Position numbers and translations under genes: made by a program. Of a stretch of DNA of 64,000 nt, positions 30,068 to 39,154 are shown piece after piece (position 1 is the stretch's first letter; each line of letters begins with the position of its first letter). The notes under the pieces were generated by a model. It searched no databases and was not told the DNA's origin. It worked only from the letters and a program-made list of their open reading frames with translations. This DNA comes from Fructobacillus apis (GTDB lineage Bacteria; Bacillota; Bacilli; Lactobacillales; Lactobacillaceae): positions 1 to 64,000 of the forward strand of contig NZ_JAMWYK010000002.1 in NCBI RefSeq assembly GCF_023893635.1. The letters run 5' to 3'.

Positions 30068-31225
30068 TTAGGGCGCTTTTTGTCCGGTTAATTGTTCGAA
30101 GAACTGCTGGGCTAATCCCTGGCAGGAATGGCTGCCATCATACTGGTTCGACAGTAAGATGACGGCGTTTTTACCTTCGTTTGAGATGACGACGTTTGAT
30201 TCGTATCCCGAGAAAATGCCGTGCCCTTCGTAGACGTCGCCGTAGCCATAAAGGCCGGAGGCGTAGTGGGCGGGCAGTCGTTGTTCCAAAAGATTCTTTG
30301 GGTGCTTCAGGTACTTCTTTTGGAAGAAGTCCTGGTAGAGGCGGAAGAGCTGGCCGGTCGTCATGGCGACGTTTCCGGTTCCCGTCTCGCGTTGGTACTC
30401 GACCTTGGTCACGTCGCGGGCGTTTTCCGTCCCGACTTGGTAGGCCACAGCGAGCTTCTTATCCTTTTTAAAGTCAGGATAGAGGCCGATGCCGAGCTTA
30501 CCGTCCTTGTTGAAGGTTTGGTCCAGCATGTCGTTGAAGGACTTGTGGGTCACCTTCATCAAGATACCGGCGAGCAAACGGTAGTTGACCGGTTGGTAGG
30601 ACCAACCAATCCCAGAGCCCGGTTCACCGATTTTTTCGGTGTTGGCAGCGGAAAAGTCCACGTTGTCTAGGTCACTCTTAAAGGATTGGGGTTGCTTTGG
30701 CTGACGCAGACCGGAGGTCATCGTCAGCAGGTCGCGCACCGTAATCTGATCGGCGTTTGGCAAGCTTGGATAGTAGTCGGAAAGTTTGCTTTCATAGGAA
30801 AGCTTCCCCTTTTCGACTTGTTGGCCAACCAAAACGGCCGTCAAAAACTTAGCGGTTGAGGCAATCGGAAAAGTGGTCGTCGGACCGTTTTGTCGGTCCT
30901 TTGCCACGTTGGCCTTGCCGTAACCCTGGTGCATGACCACCTTGTTGTTCTTCACAACCAAGGCGGTTCCAGAGAAGTGGTTCTCCTTCAGGGCCTTGTC
31001 CATGTTCTTTTCAGCGTCAGAGCTGGCCGAAACCGTCTTTGTGACGTTAATTTCTCTTTTCTGTTCGGCGGCCTTGGCCTTTACGCTTGGCGCGGGCTGC
31101 GGTGCCGGAATCAGTTCAGCGATGAGAACGAGGGCGAGTAAGGATGATAGCACCATCTTCACGGTATTTGGTTTCATCCGAAAACGGGAAACCTTTTCGG
31201 GAAAGAGGTCGGTTCGCTTAAGCAT
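30068..31225 (-). CDS. Secreted/membrane-anchored serine hydrolase (class C beta-lactamase/PBP-like)
   Basis: A 385-residue penicillin-binding-type hydrolase. A single N-terminal hydrophobic anchor (about 22-40) is followed by a Pro/Ala/Lys-rich linker and the catalytic domain outside the cell. S123-T-A-K126 gives the nucleophile and general base. The second motif region is WSYQPVNY at 209-215, where the usual Y-S-N reads Y-Q-P. The third is a GHGIFSGYES region near 333. It probably acts on peptidoglycan or esters; true lactamase activity is not implied. The ATG at 31225 overlaps the end of murF by 8 bp. Confidence 0.85.
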   Translation of the reverse strand: MLKRTDLFPEKVSRFRMKPNTVKMVLSSLLALVLIAELIPAPQPAPSVKAKAAEQKREINVTKTVSASSDAEKNMDKALKENHFSGTALVVKNNKVVMHQGYGKANVAKDRQNGPTTTFPIASTAKFLTAVLVGQQVEKGKLSYESKLSDYYPSLPNADQITVRDLLTMTSGLRQPKQPQSFKSDLDNVDFSAANTEKIGEPGSGIGWSYQPVNYRLLAGILMKVTHKSFNDMLDQTFNKDGKLGIGLYPDFKKDKKLAVAYQVGTENARDVTKVEYQRETGTGNVAMTTGQLFRLYQDFFQKKYLKHPKNLLEQRLPAHYASGLYGYGDVYEGHGIFSGYESNVVISNEGKNAVILLSNQYDGSHSCQGLAQQFFEQLTGQKAP

Positions 31226-32570
31226 CCAGGTCCTTCTTTCCCGTTAAAGCAGCCACGACCTTTTCCAAATGGATGCCGTGGGAAGCCTTCAAGAAGATCA
31301 AGTCTTCGGCTTCACTCTGCTTCTGCAAATCATCAATCAAGTGATTCAATTCGTCTTTTTGGTAGTGGAACTGCGCCAACTCAGGGGCCTTATCCTTCAA
31401 GGCAGCACCAAGGTTATCGACGGTCAGTTCACCGACCAAGTAGACGGCCGTGGGCTTTGCTGCAATGACAGCATCGGCCAGTGAGGCGTGGAGGCTTGGT
31501 CCGGCCTCCCCCAATTCCAACATGTCACCCAAGACCACGCGAAGGTTTGAAACGCCGTCTTTTAAAAGGGCGTGCAACACTTCTTTGGTCGCGGTTGGGT
31601 TGGCGTTGTAGACGTCGGAGATGAGCTGAGCGCCATTTTCCGCTGTGAGCATCTCCGTCCGATTTTTCGTCAAATCAAATCGTGCCAAAGCACTTGCCAT
31701 GGTCTTCAAATCCAAGCCGAGGGCTTGGCCTACCATAATCGCTGCTTCTGCATTCTTAACATTATAGGCGCCTAGCATGGGAATTGCAAACCGTTGGCCG
31801 TCTTCGGTCCAGACCGTTTCTGTTAAGGATTCTTCAATGTCTGCTGGAACGGGTCCGAACGTCTTTGTTTGGGCGGGCAGGTTCTCGCTTTTGGTGAGCA
31901 AGGGTTCGTCTGCCGGAATCAAAAAGAGTCCGTCGTGCTTCAAGCCGGCCGTGATTTCGAGCTTGGCCTTGGCGATGTTTTCCCGTGTCTTGAAGAATTC
32001 GAGGTGGGCTTCCCCAATCATAGTGATGAGGGCGATGTCAGGATTGGCCAGGTTGGACAATTCGGTCAGTTGACCAGGACGGTCCATTCCCATTTCCAAA
32101 ACAAGCACTTCTGTATCAGCTGGCATCGACAACATCGTCACGGGCAATCCGATTTCGTTATTGAAGTTGGCCGGCGTCTTGAAGGTCTTGTACTTGGCCC
32201 CGAGGATGGCGGCGACCATGTCCTTCGTGGTGGTCTTTCCGTTGGAACCGGTGATGGCCACAACCTTCGGCTCAACCTGCTTCAAGTAGTACTGACCGAG
32301 CATCTGGAGTCCAGCGAGCGTGTCTTCGACCACAACCGCCGGCACGTCACCAGGTAGCACGTGCCCTTCTTGGGCGAGGACGGCCGTTGCGCCCTTGTCC
32401 ATGGCCATTTGGATGTAGTCGTGCCCGTCGTTTTCACCGACAAGAGCGATGAAGAGGTCGCCCGCTTTTACCTTGCGTGAGTCGAAGGCCACGCCGGTAA
32501 AGGCAGTGTCAGCAGCGCCTTGGAGTTGGCCGTTCGTGGCTTTTTTGACATCGGATAACGTGAGTTTCAT
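31218..32570 (-). CDS. murF: MurF, UDP-MurNAc-tripeptide--D-Ala-D-Ala ligase
   Basis: Cytosolic ligase completing the peptidoglycan pentapeptide. The 450-residue Mur-ligase shows the P-loop AITGSNGKTTTKDMV near residue 110, NFNNEIGLPVTML, EMGMDRPGQ, DVYNANPTA and LGDMLELG. It starts 11 bp after an alpha/beta hydrolase gene and overlaps the following serine hydrolase gene, forming a three-gene unit. Confidence 0.96.
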   Translation of the reverse strand: MKLTLSDVKKATNGQLQGAADTAFTGVAFDSRKVKAGDLFIALVGENDGHDYIQMAMDKGATAVLAQEGHVLPGDVPAVVVEDTLAGLQMLGQYYLKQVEPKVVAITGSNGKTTTKDMVAAILGAKYKTFKTPANFNNEIGLPVTMLSMPADTEVLVLEMGMDRPGQLTELSNLANPDIALITMIGEAHLEFFKTRENIAKAKLEITAGLKHDGLFLIPADEPLLTKSENLPAQTKTFGPVPADIEESLTETVWTEDGQRFAIPMLGAYNVKNAEAAIMVGQALGLDLKTMASALARFDLTKNRTEMLTAENGAQLISDVYNANPTATKEVLHALLKDGVSNLRVVLGDMLELGEAGPSLHASLADAVIAAKPTAVYLVGELTVDNLGAALKDKAPELAQFHYQKDELNHLIDDLQKQSEAEDLIFLKASHGIHLEKVVAALTGKKDLDA

Positions 32571-32581
32571 GGTTATACCCT

Positions 32582-33433
32582 TTATTGTTTCATAAATTGA
32601 TGAATGATTTGTTCGGCAATGGTTGTCGAGTGACTTTCAAGTGCAAAGTGACCAGCGTCAATCGGTACAACCGTTGCATCTGGAACATCCTTCTTAAACG
32701 CTTCGGCACCAGCCCAGATGAAGGAGTCGTCGTTCTTTCCCCAGATGGCGAGAACTGCGGGTTGATAGTCCCGGAGGTACTGCTGGAACTTGGGGTAGAG
32801 TGCAACGTTCGTGCGGTAGTCCAAAATCAAATCGTTTTGCTTCTCACCATAGTCGGCGATCTTTTGACTGTAGTAAATGTCCAAGGAATAACCATCCGGC
32901 GAGATAGCCCCTGCTTTTTCACCACCCAGGTACTGATTTTTGATTGTGGCGGCTGCATAGGCGTTTGAAAAAGTCGCTCTCGCTTCGCTCGTCGGATTCG
33001 CCCAGTAAGCTATGCGATCCTGCCACTTTGCGCCCAGCCCCTCTTCGTAAACGTTCCCGTTTTGGGAAATAATGCCCCGAATCTGTTCTGGATGGTTCAG
33101 CGCCAAGCGGAAACCGACGGGGGCGCCGTAATCAAAAACATAGAGATAGTATGAATCAACGCCGAGCACTTCCAAGAAGCGCTGGATGACCTGACTTTCA
33201 CTTTCAAAAGAATACGTGAACTCAAAACGGTCGGGCGACTCGCTCTGCCCAAAACCAATCATGTCTGGGGCGATGCAGTAAAAATCTTCTGCTAAGAGCG
33301 GCATCAACTCCCGGAAGTAGTGCGAGGCTGAGGGAAAGCCGTGGAGCAAGAGCAAGACTGGCTTTGATTGATTGCCAACGGCCCGGTAAAAAACCGAAAG
33401 GCCATCGACTTGAACTTGTTGATAACGCATCAT
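32582..33433 (-). CDS. Alpha/beta hydrolase with Asp nucleophile (haloalkane dehalogenase/epoxide hydrolase-like)
   Basis: A 283-residue alpha/beta hydrolase: oxyanion motif HGFPSAS at 31-37, nucleophile elbow YVFDYGAPVG with Asp101 where esterases have Ser, and a late catalytic His in DAGHFALES. An Asp nucleophile points to the dehalogenase/epoxide hydrolase group, but the natural substrate is unknown. It lies 11 bp upstream of murF. An ATG ATG start at 33433/33430 has only a weak AGGTTT site. A perfect 16-bp palindrome lies 12 bp upstream. Confidence 0.82.
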   Translation of the reverse strand: MMRYQQVQVDGLSVFYRAVGNQSKPVLLLLHGFPSASHYFRELMPLLAEDFYCIAPDMIGFGQSESPDRFEFTYSFESESQVIQRFLEVLGVDSYYLYVFDYGAPVGFRLALNHPEQIRGIISQNGNVYEEGLGAKWQDRIAYWANPTSEARATFSNAYAAATIKNQYLGGEKAGAISPDGYSLDIYYSQKIADYGEKQNDLILDYRTNVALYPKFQQYLRDYQPAVLAIWGKNDDSFIWAGAEAFKKDVPDATVVPIDAGHFALESHSTTIAEQIIHQFMKQ

Positions 33434-33444
33434 ATAAACCTAAC

Positions 33445-33460
33445 TTTTCCCATGGGAAAA
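33445..33460. promoter_or_regulatory. 16-bp palindrome upstream of the alpha/beta hydrolase-murF unit
   Basis: A perfect palindrome TTTTCCCATGGGAAAA between rlmCD and the hydrolase gene. It could be an operator; no promoter was firmly located and no regulator is identified. Confidence 0.35.
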
Positions 33461-33529
33461 CCGGGCGCCCAGCGCCATCTTTCCGCCATGTTGTTTTGTT
33501 ATTTTAATTAATACTAGTTATCTACTATT

Positions 33530-34918
33530 TTACCGCTTTTTAGAAAGCACTGTCACCGTTTCGATGTGGGCCGTCTGCGGGAACTGATCCACGGGAACGA
33601 CGGGCCCGGTCACAAAGTAACCCTCGTCTTCAAAGAGGGCAACGTCGCGGGCCGCCGTTAGTGGATTACAGGAGACGTAAACCACACGGTCCGGTGCCAT
33701 CAACGCCGTCTTCTCAATCAGTTCGGGCGTCAAACCACGGCGTGGTGGGTCAACGAAGACAACGTCTGGCTTGATGCCGTCTTGCTGCCATTCGACGAAC
33801 TGCTCGGGCGCATCACGCAGGATGTAGGTCGCGTTTTCAATCCTGTTCAAGGCCAGGTTCTTCTGGGCGTCGGCGACTGCACCAGGTACGACCTCGACCC
33901 CGATGACTTCGCGCACCTGGTCGGCCACGGACATTCCGATGGTTCCGATGCCGGCGTAGGCGTCAACCACCAGGTCGTTTTCATTTAAGTGGGCGAGGTC
34001 AGCCGCCGTTTGGTAGAGCTTTTCGGTCATGACCGGGTTCACCTGGTAGAAGGAGTTGGGCCCGATCAAGAAACGTTTGCCGAGCAGGGAATCCTCAATC
34101 TGGTCTTTTCCATAGAGCGTTTCGTTGACCGCCGACAACTGGACGTAGTCCTTCTTTGGCGCCTTGTTCAAAATCAAAGACGTCAAATCAGGCAAGGCGT
34201 CCACAATGGTGGCTACCACTTCGTCTTGCTTTGGCAAGACGGGGTCGTTTGAAACCAAGACCACCATGAGCTGCTTGGAGTAGTAACCCCGGCGCACCAT
34301 GATGTAGCGGATGGCCCCCTGTTGGGTATCCGGATCATAAGCAGAGATCTGCAACTTCTCCAGGATGTTGCGAACGATGATGATTGTTTCGTCCAAGCGC
34401 TTGTCGTTGACGAAGTAGTCTTCCATTGGAACCAACTCGTGTGTCCCGCGCTGGTAGAAACCAGACAGGAGCTTGCCATCCTGCCACTTCACGGGTACGA
34501 CGGTTTTGTTTCGGTAGTAAGACGGTACTTCGTCGTCCATCGTGACCGGTTCGGCGACGTCAACGTCAACACCGGCGGAGGCAAAATTATCTTTGACGAG
34601 CGAACGCTTCCAGTCTTTTTGGTATGGATATTTCCAGTTCACCAAGGGAGCGGTTCCCGCTTCAAGCAAGTAGTCACGGCCGGCGTCCTGGCGCCCGGCC
34701 GACTTTTCCAGGAATCGTTCAATTCGACCGTAAGCCGAAAGCTTATCCACCTGGATGATGGTCGCTTCCACTACTTCGCCGAGCATGGCGTCCGCGAGGT
34801 AGACGGGGTACGTCTTGGCCTCATCTGCCCAGGCCAGTCCCATTCCGTTCTGGCGAATGGTTGCGATGGTCAGTTGGACTGTTTCATTCAGTTTTACGGG
34901 TGGGGTGGTCTTTGCCAT
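33530..34918 (-). CDS. rlmD: 23S rRNA (uracil-5-)-methyltransferase, RlmCD/RumA family
   Basis: SAM-dependent enzyme making m5U in 23S rRNA. The 462-residue product has an N-terminal TRAM domain (ETVQLTIATIRQNGMGLAW...), a central region, and a methyltransferase core with DAYAGIGTIG, VFVDPPRRGL and the catalytic Cys in YVSCNPLTAARD. The region where many family members carry a 4Fe-4S-binding Cys cluster has no cysteine. ATG 34918 is preceded by GAGGAG; the upstream frame to 35212 runs through rpmE2 and is spurious. Confidence 0.9.
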   Translation of the reverse strand: MAKTTPPVKLNETVQLTIATIRQNGMGLAWADEAKTYPVYLADAMLGEVVEATIIQVDKLSAYGRIERFLEKSAGRQDAGRDYLLEAGTAPLVNWKYPYQKDWKRSLVKDNFASAGVDVDVAEPVTMDDEVPSYYRNKTVVPVKWQDGKLLSGFYQRGTHELVPMEDYFVNDKRLDETIIIVRNILEKLQISAYDPDTQQGAIRYIMVRRGYYSKQLMVVLVSNDPVLPKQDEVVATIVDALPDLTSLILNKAPKKDYVQLSAVNETLYGKDQIEDSLLGKRFLIGPNSFYQVNPVMTEKLYQTAADLAHLNENDLVVDAYAGIGTIGMSVADQVREVIGVEVVPGAVADAQKNLALNRIENATYILRDAPEQFVEWQQDGIKPDVVFVDPPRRGLTPELIEKTALMAPDRVVYVSCNPLTAARDVALFEDEGYFVTGPVVPVDQFPQTAHIETVTVLSKKR

Positions 34919-34942
34919 GGGGGCTCCTCGTTTGTGACTTTT

Positions 34943-34975
34943 AAAAAAGAAAAAACGTCCACCGAGGTGGACGTT
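34943..34975 (-). terminator. Terminator of rpmE2
   Basis: A 9-bp stem (34954-34962 with 34967-34975, loop of 4) preceded on the plus strand by an A-rich run, i.e. a U-run for the minus-strand transcript. Confidence 0.8.
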
Positions 34976-34988
34976 CTTTAAAAACAAA

Positions 34989-35246
34989 TTACTTGTTCTT
35001 GAAACCGAAGTCAGCAAACTTCTTGTTAAACTTGTCAACGGCACCATCAGCCTGAGTAAACTTCTGCTTACCAGTGTAGAATGGGTGTGAATCTGACGTA
35101 ATATCCATACGGATTGAAGGGTATTCAGTACCTTCGAAGTCAGTCGTCGTTTCAGTTTCAACAGTAGAAGCTGACAAGAACTTCTTACCAGTAGCAGCGT
35201 CGATGAAGACAACTGGACGGTAGTTTGGGTGAATATCTGCTCGCAT
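34989..35246 (-). CDS. rpmE2: Ribosomal protein bL31, type B (zinc-free)
   Basis: An 85-residue protein beginning [16 protein letters not shown] with [13 protein letters not shown], the signature of bL31. The Cys residues of the zinc-binding form are absent, making it type B. Monocistronic with its own promoter, leader hairpin and terminator. Confidence 0.97.
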   Translation of the reverse strand: MRADIHPNYRPVVFIDAATGKKFLSASTVETETTTDFEGTEYPSIRMDITSDSHPFYTGKQKFTQADGAVDKFNKKFADFGFKNK

Positions 35247-35264
35247 AATGATCTCCTTAGCGCC

Positions 35265-35288
35265 CTGACTATTGATAGCCAGAGTCAG
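35265..35288 (-). promoter_or_regulatory. Leader hairpin of rpmE2
   Basis: A 6-bp CTGACT/AGTCAG stem in the 5' leader just upstream of the ribosome site (AAGGAG). It may be an autoregulatory site for bL31; that role is inference. Confidence 0.4.
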
Positions 35289-35302
35289 TTATTAACTAGA
35301 TA

Positions 35303-35331
35303 AGTATAGCACGGACTGTATTTTTTGCCAA
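35303..35331 (-). promoter_or_regulatory. Promoter of rpmE2
   Basis: Minus-strand TTGGCA (35326-35331), a 17-bp spacer, and TATACT (35303-35308): a strong match to the housekeeping consensus. Confidence 0.8.
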
Positions 35332-35335
35332 GAAC

Positions 35336-36622
35336 TTAAGGCATCAAATTAATCAAATCCACACCTTCGATTTGAAGGTCCACACCAAGGCCGGCCAACT
35401 TATCGGCCAAGCGGTCGTACCCACGCAAGATGTGGGAAGCGTTGTCGATGATGGTTTGACCATCGGCCATGACGGCGGCGATGACCAAAGCGGCACCCGC
35501 GCGGATTTCCGCTGCTTCGACCGTGGTTCCAACAAGGCGGGCCGAGTGGTTCACCTTGATTTCACCGGGGTTCAAAGAAGAAACTTCGGCACCCATCCGG
35601 CGCAGTTCCGCGATGTGGCGGATTCGCTTTGGATAGATGGTTTCGGTAATCGTTGATTCCCCTTCGGCCAAGAAGAGCAACGGCGTGATTGGCTGTTGCA
35701 AGTCCGTGGCAAAGCCAGGGTATGGCATGGTCTTGATAGCCACTGGCTTCAAAGGCTTTGAAGGACCGATGTAGACGGAGTCTTCACCGATCTTCATGTC
35801 GACACCCATTTCAATCAACTTAGAAGTGTAAGATTCCAAGTGTTCTGGGATGACGTTGTTCACCGTCACACCGTCACCAAAGGCAGCGGCAAGTGACATG
35901 TAGGTTCCAGCTTCGATACGGTCAGGAATCACCGTGTGCGTGTTCTTTGCTTCCAAAGTCTGCACACCGGTAATGCGGATCGTGTCCGTGCCGGCACCAC
36001 GGATGTTGGCCCCCATGTTGTTCAAGAAGGTTGCGATATCGATGATTTCGGGCTCCTTGGCCACGTTTTCGATAATCGTCTGTCCTTCGGCGCGAACGGC
36101 GGCGAGGATGATGTTAATCGTTGCCCCAACGGAAACCGTGTCAAGCGCGACGCGCGCACCCTTCAAGCCGTTTTCAGAAGCGTCAATGTTGATCACATCG
36201 TCTTCTTCCGTGACCTTTGCACCAAGGGCTTCGAATCCCTTGATGTGCTGGTCGATTGGACGTGCGCCCAAGTTGTCGCCACCTGGGAAAGTCACGGTCG
36301 CCCGGCCGAAGCGGCCAAGCAAGGCACCCATGAAGTAATAAGACGCACGCAAGGACTTAATGGCCGTTGCGGGAAGCGGTGCTTCCTTGATCGTCGTTGG
36401 GTCGATGCTCAAGTCCCCTTCGTTAAAAGTGGAGTGAACGTTCATCGCCGCTAAAATATATTGTAAGTTTTTAACGTCCAAAATCTGTGGCACGTTATCG
36501 AATTGAACGGACGTATCCGCCAGGATGGCCGCTGGAATCAACGCCACCGTTGAGTTTTTGGCACCGCCGATCGTTACTTGACCAGTAACTTTGCGGCCAC
36601 CATTAATAATTATTTTTGCCAT
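35336..36622 (-). CDS. murA: MurA, UDP-GlcNAc 1-carboxyvinyltransferase (Cys-to-Asp active-site variant)
   Basis: First committed enzyme of peptidoglycan synthesis (enolpyruvyl transfer from PEP). The 428-residue product has GGAKNS with Lys22, and the active-site loop FPGGDNLGARPID in which residue 116 is Asp (codon GAC at 36275-36277) where the fosfomycin-sensitive enzyme has Cys115. The Asp variant stays active and is not alkylated by fosfomycin in other bacteria. Its own promoter is at 36663-36691; no terminator is seen after it. Confidence 0.95.
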   Translation of the reverse strand: MAKIIINGGRKVTGQVTIGGAKNSTVALIPAAILADTSVQFDNVPQILDVKNLQYILAAMNVHSTFNEGDLSIDPTTIKEAPLPATAIKSLRASYYFMGALLGRFGRATVTFPGGDNLGARPIDQHIKGFEALGAKVTEEDDVINIDASENGLKGARVALDTVSVGATINIILAAVRAEGQTIIENVAKEPEIIDIATFLNNMGANIRGAGTDTIRITGVQTLEAKNTHTVIPDRIEAGTYMSLAAAFGDGVTVNNVIPEHLESYTSKLIEMGVDMKIGEDSVYIGPSKPLKPVAIKTMPYPGFATDLQQPITPLLFLAEGESTITETIYPKRIRHIAELRRMGAEVSSLNPGEIKVNHSARLVGTTVEAAEIRAGAALVIAAVMADGQTIIDNASHILRGYDRLADKLAGLGVDLQIEGVDLINLMP

Positions 36623-36662
36623 GAGGCGAATCCCACTTAATTTAGGTTATTGTACGCAATTA

Positions 36663-36691
36663 ATTATACGGACTTTAACCCGCTTTCACAA
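36663..36691 (-). promoter_or_regulatory. Promoter of murA
   Basis: Minus-strand TTGTGA (36686-36691), a 17-bp spacer, and TATAAT (36663-36668), located just after the pheT stop codon. Confidence 0.6.
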
Positions 36692-36698
36692 TTAAAGA

Positions 36699-39152
36699 TT
36701 AGCGGATTTCTGCTCCGAACTTTTCTTCCAAGGCGGTCGTGACCTTGGTGAAGTCTGCTGTGACGGCTTCTTCCACCAAAGTGTCTTCTTGGTTTTGGTA
36801 CGTCAATTGGTAAGCCAATGACTTCTTACCTTCCGGCGTTCCCTTACCCGTGTACAAATCGAAGAAGGTCACGTCCTTCAAGTACTTTCCAGAAACCTCG
36901 TTGATGGTGTCCAACACTTCTTGGTTCGTCAGCGTGGCGTCGACCAAGATAGCCAAGTCACGCGTGATTTGTGGATAACGGGAAATTGGTTGGTAAGCGT
37001 TGTCCTTGTCCGCAAGGGAAATAATGCTTTCCAGGTTCAATTCAAAGGCGAAGATGGCTGGCAACTTCTGCTTTGAAACGAATTCAGGGTGAACTTGTCC
37101 AACGTATCCGAGGTAAACGTCGCCAGTGTAGATATCAGCGGTTTGACCCGGGTGCATGTTGGGGTGTTCCTTGGCCTGCTTGAAGACCACCTTTTCGACA
37201 CCGATGGCTTCGAGGTAGGCTTCAACCCGTCCCTTCATGGCGAAGAAGTCGACGTCACGCGTCTTTTGTTCGCCCTGCCAAGTAGATTCCGCGATGGGAC
37301 CAACCAAAACGGCAGCCAAGTGTTCTTCTTCGATTGGTTGAACGGCGGCGTTGTCGTTCAAGAAGACGCGGCCTTGTTCGTACAAGGCGATGTCCTTTAC
37401 GGAACGGGCCACGTTGTAGGCCACGTCGTCAATCAAACCTGAAATCAAGTTTTGACGGGCCGTCGTCTTGTCGGATGACATTGGGTAGTCCAAGGCCAAG
37501 ACACCGTGGTCGGCACCGATGTTAAAGGCCGTTGCCTTTTCCGGTGACATCAAAGCGTATGAGATGGCCTGGTTGAAGCCGAGGCCTTCCCAAATCTTAC
37601 GGGAAGCGCGAATCTTCTTTTGGCGTGGCGTCAAATCACCAGCCGTTGACTGACCGTCGATCAAGGCCGTTGGCAAGTTGTCGTAGCCGTAGAGGCGACC
37701 AACTTCTTCGACCAAGTCGGCTGGAATCGTCAAGTCGGTGCGACGTCCTGGAATCGTGACCGTCAAAGCCCCCTTGTCGTTTTGCACGTCAAGATTCAAC
37801 TTTTCGAGCAATTCAACAACCGTGGCGTCGGACAAGTCCGTTCCGAGCACCTTGTTTATGCGGGCAACGGTGATGTTGATGACCGTTGATTCGATGTTCT
37901 TGAAGCCGGCCTTAGCCAAGCCAGCCACGGAACCGTTGGCGTCTTCTGCCACTTCGTTTGAGGCAAGGGCCAAGGCGTTTTGCGTGTTTTGCAAATCGAT
38001 TCCACGTTCGAGACGGAAGGATGATTCGGAGCGCAAACCGTGACGGCGAGCGGCTTGACGAATCAAGCTTGGGTTGTACTGACCGGCGGCCAGCACCACG
38101 TTCTTCGTGTCGTTTGAAACGGCAAAGGTTGGGTCCATGGCGATACCGGCAAGGGCAATCACCTTATCAGCAGATGCCAAGACGATGTCTTGTCCGGCAC
38201 GCAAAGCGATGGCGTCTTCGCCATCCCCTTGTCCGAGGACCTCGCCTTCTTGGGCCAAGCGCACAACAAGCTTTGCTTCGGGCAACTTATCGAAGTCAAA
38301 GGCGGCAAGTGGTTGACCGGTCGCAAGCAACCAGTAGTGAACGGCGTCCATCACGTTGTTCTTTGGCTTGATACCAGAAGTCCAAAGACGGCGTTGTACG
38401 GGAAGTGAGGCGGCTGTGACTTTGACATCTTCTACCAATGACAAGGCAAGACCAGAAGCCAAGGTGTCGGCCGTGATTTCTGCGGCAATCTTATCCGTTT
38501 CGGGCAAAGCCGCGGCCTTTTCTTCAAAGGCTGCTTCGTTGACCTTTTGTCCCGTCATGGCGGCCATTTCGTAGGCCATTCCGCGGAGTGACAAGAGGTC
38601 GGCACGGTTTGGCGTCAAATCCGTGTCAATCATGGCGTCCTTCAAGCCGAGGACTTCAAGGGCGTCATCCCCTGGCTTCACGCCAGAGTTTGCGTTGAAG
38701 ACGTAGATCCCGTCTTCGATTGGTTGTGGGCAGACGGCGTCTGGCAAACCGATTTCTTGGAGGGCGGAAAGCATGCCGTAGGAAACTTCGCCACGGAGCT
38801 TGGCCTTCTTAATCTTCACCAGTTCACCGCTTTCGCGGTCCACAATCTTTGAGCCAACCGTGGCCAAGATGACCAATTGCCCTTCGGCAACGTTGGGCGC
38901 ACCCGTCACGATTTGGATGCTTTCTTGTCCGTCGAAGACCTGCGTGATGTGGAGGTGGTCAGAATCTTGGTGATCCTTCACTTCGTCCACGCGAACCACG
39001 ACCAAGCCGGATTGCTTGGCAGCGGCTTGACCGACTTCTTCCACTTCGACGGCCGTCAATTCAATCTGTTGGGCCAGGTCCAAGACCGCTTGTTCATCAA
39101 CAGGCAAGCCTGGCGTCAAATAGTCGTTTAACCAATTTAAATTCGTCTTCAT
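36699..39152 (-). CDS. pheT: Phenylalanine--tRNA ligase beta subunit
   Basis: The 817-residue beta chain of the heterotetrameric PheRS. An N-terminal EMAP/tRNA-binding-like domain (VVVRVDEVKDHQDSDHLHI) is followed by the B3/B4 editing region, the B5 domain, the catalytic-like core and a C-terminal FDX-ACB domain (YPQITRDLAILVD). It starts 2 nt after pheS on the T-box-controlled transcript. Confidence 0.97.
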   Translation of the reverse strand: MKTNLNWLNDYLTPGLPVDEQAVLDLAQQIELTAVEVEEVGQAAAKQSGLVVVRVDEVKDHQDSDHLHITQVFDGQESIQIVTGAPNVAEGQLVILATVGSKIVDRESGELVKIKKAKLRGEVSYGMLSALQEIGLPDAVCPQPIEDGIYVFNANSGVKPGDDALEVLGLKDAMIDTDLTPNRADLLSLRGMAYEMAAMTGQKVNEAAFEEKAAALPETDKIAAEITADTLASGLALSLVEDVKVTAASLPVQRRLWTSGIKPKNNVMDAVHYWLLATGQPLAAFDFDKLPEAKLVVRLAQEGEVLGQGDGEDAIALRAGQDIVLASADKVIALAGIAMDPTFAVSNDTKNVVLAAGQYNPSLIRQAARRHGLRSESSFRLERGIDLQNTQNALALASNEVAEDANGSVAGLAKAGFKNIESTVINITVARINKVLGTDLSDATVVELLEKLNLDVQNDKGALTVTIPGRRTDLTIPADLVEEVGRLYGYDNLPTALIDGQSTAGDLTPRQKKIRASRKIWEGLGFNQAISYALMSPEKATAFNIGADHGVLALDYPMSSDKTTARQNLISGLIDDVAYNVARSVKDIALYEQGRVFLNDNAAVQPIEEEHLAAVLVGPIAESTWQGEQKTRDVDFFAMKGRVEAYLEAIGVEKVVFKQAKEHPNMHPGQTADIYTGDVYLGYVGQVHPEFVSKQKLPAIFAFELNLESIISLADKDNAYQPISRYPQITRDLAILVDATLTNQEVLDTINEVSGKYLKDVTFFDLYTGKGTPEGKKSLAYQLTYQNQEDTLVEEAVTADFTKVTTALEEKFGAEIR

Positions 39153-39154
39153 GA

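Noticed and set aside
34919-35212. N-terminal extension of the rlmD frame
   Set aside because: It reads through the rpmE2 gene in another frame and contains no conserved domain.
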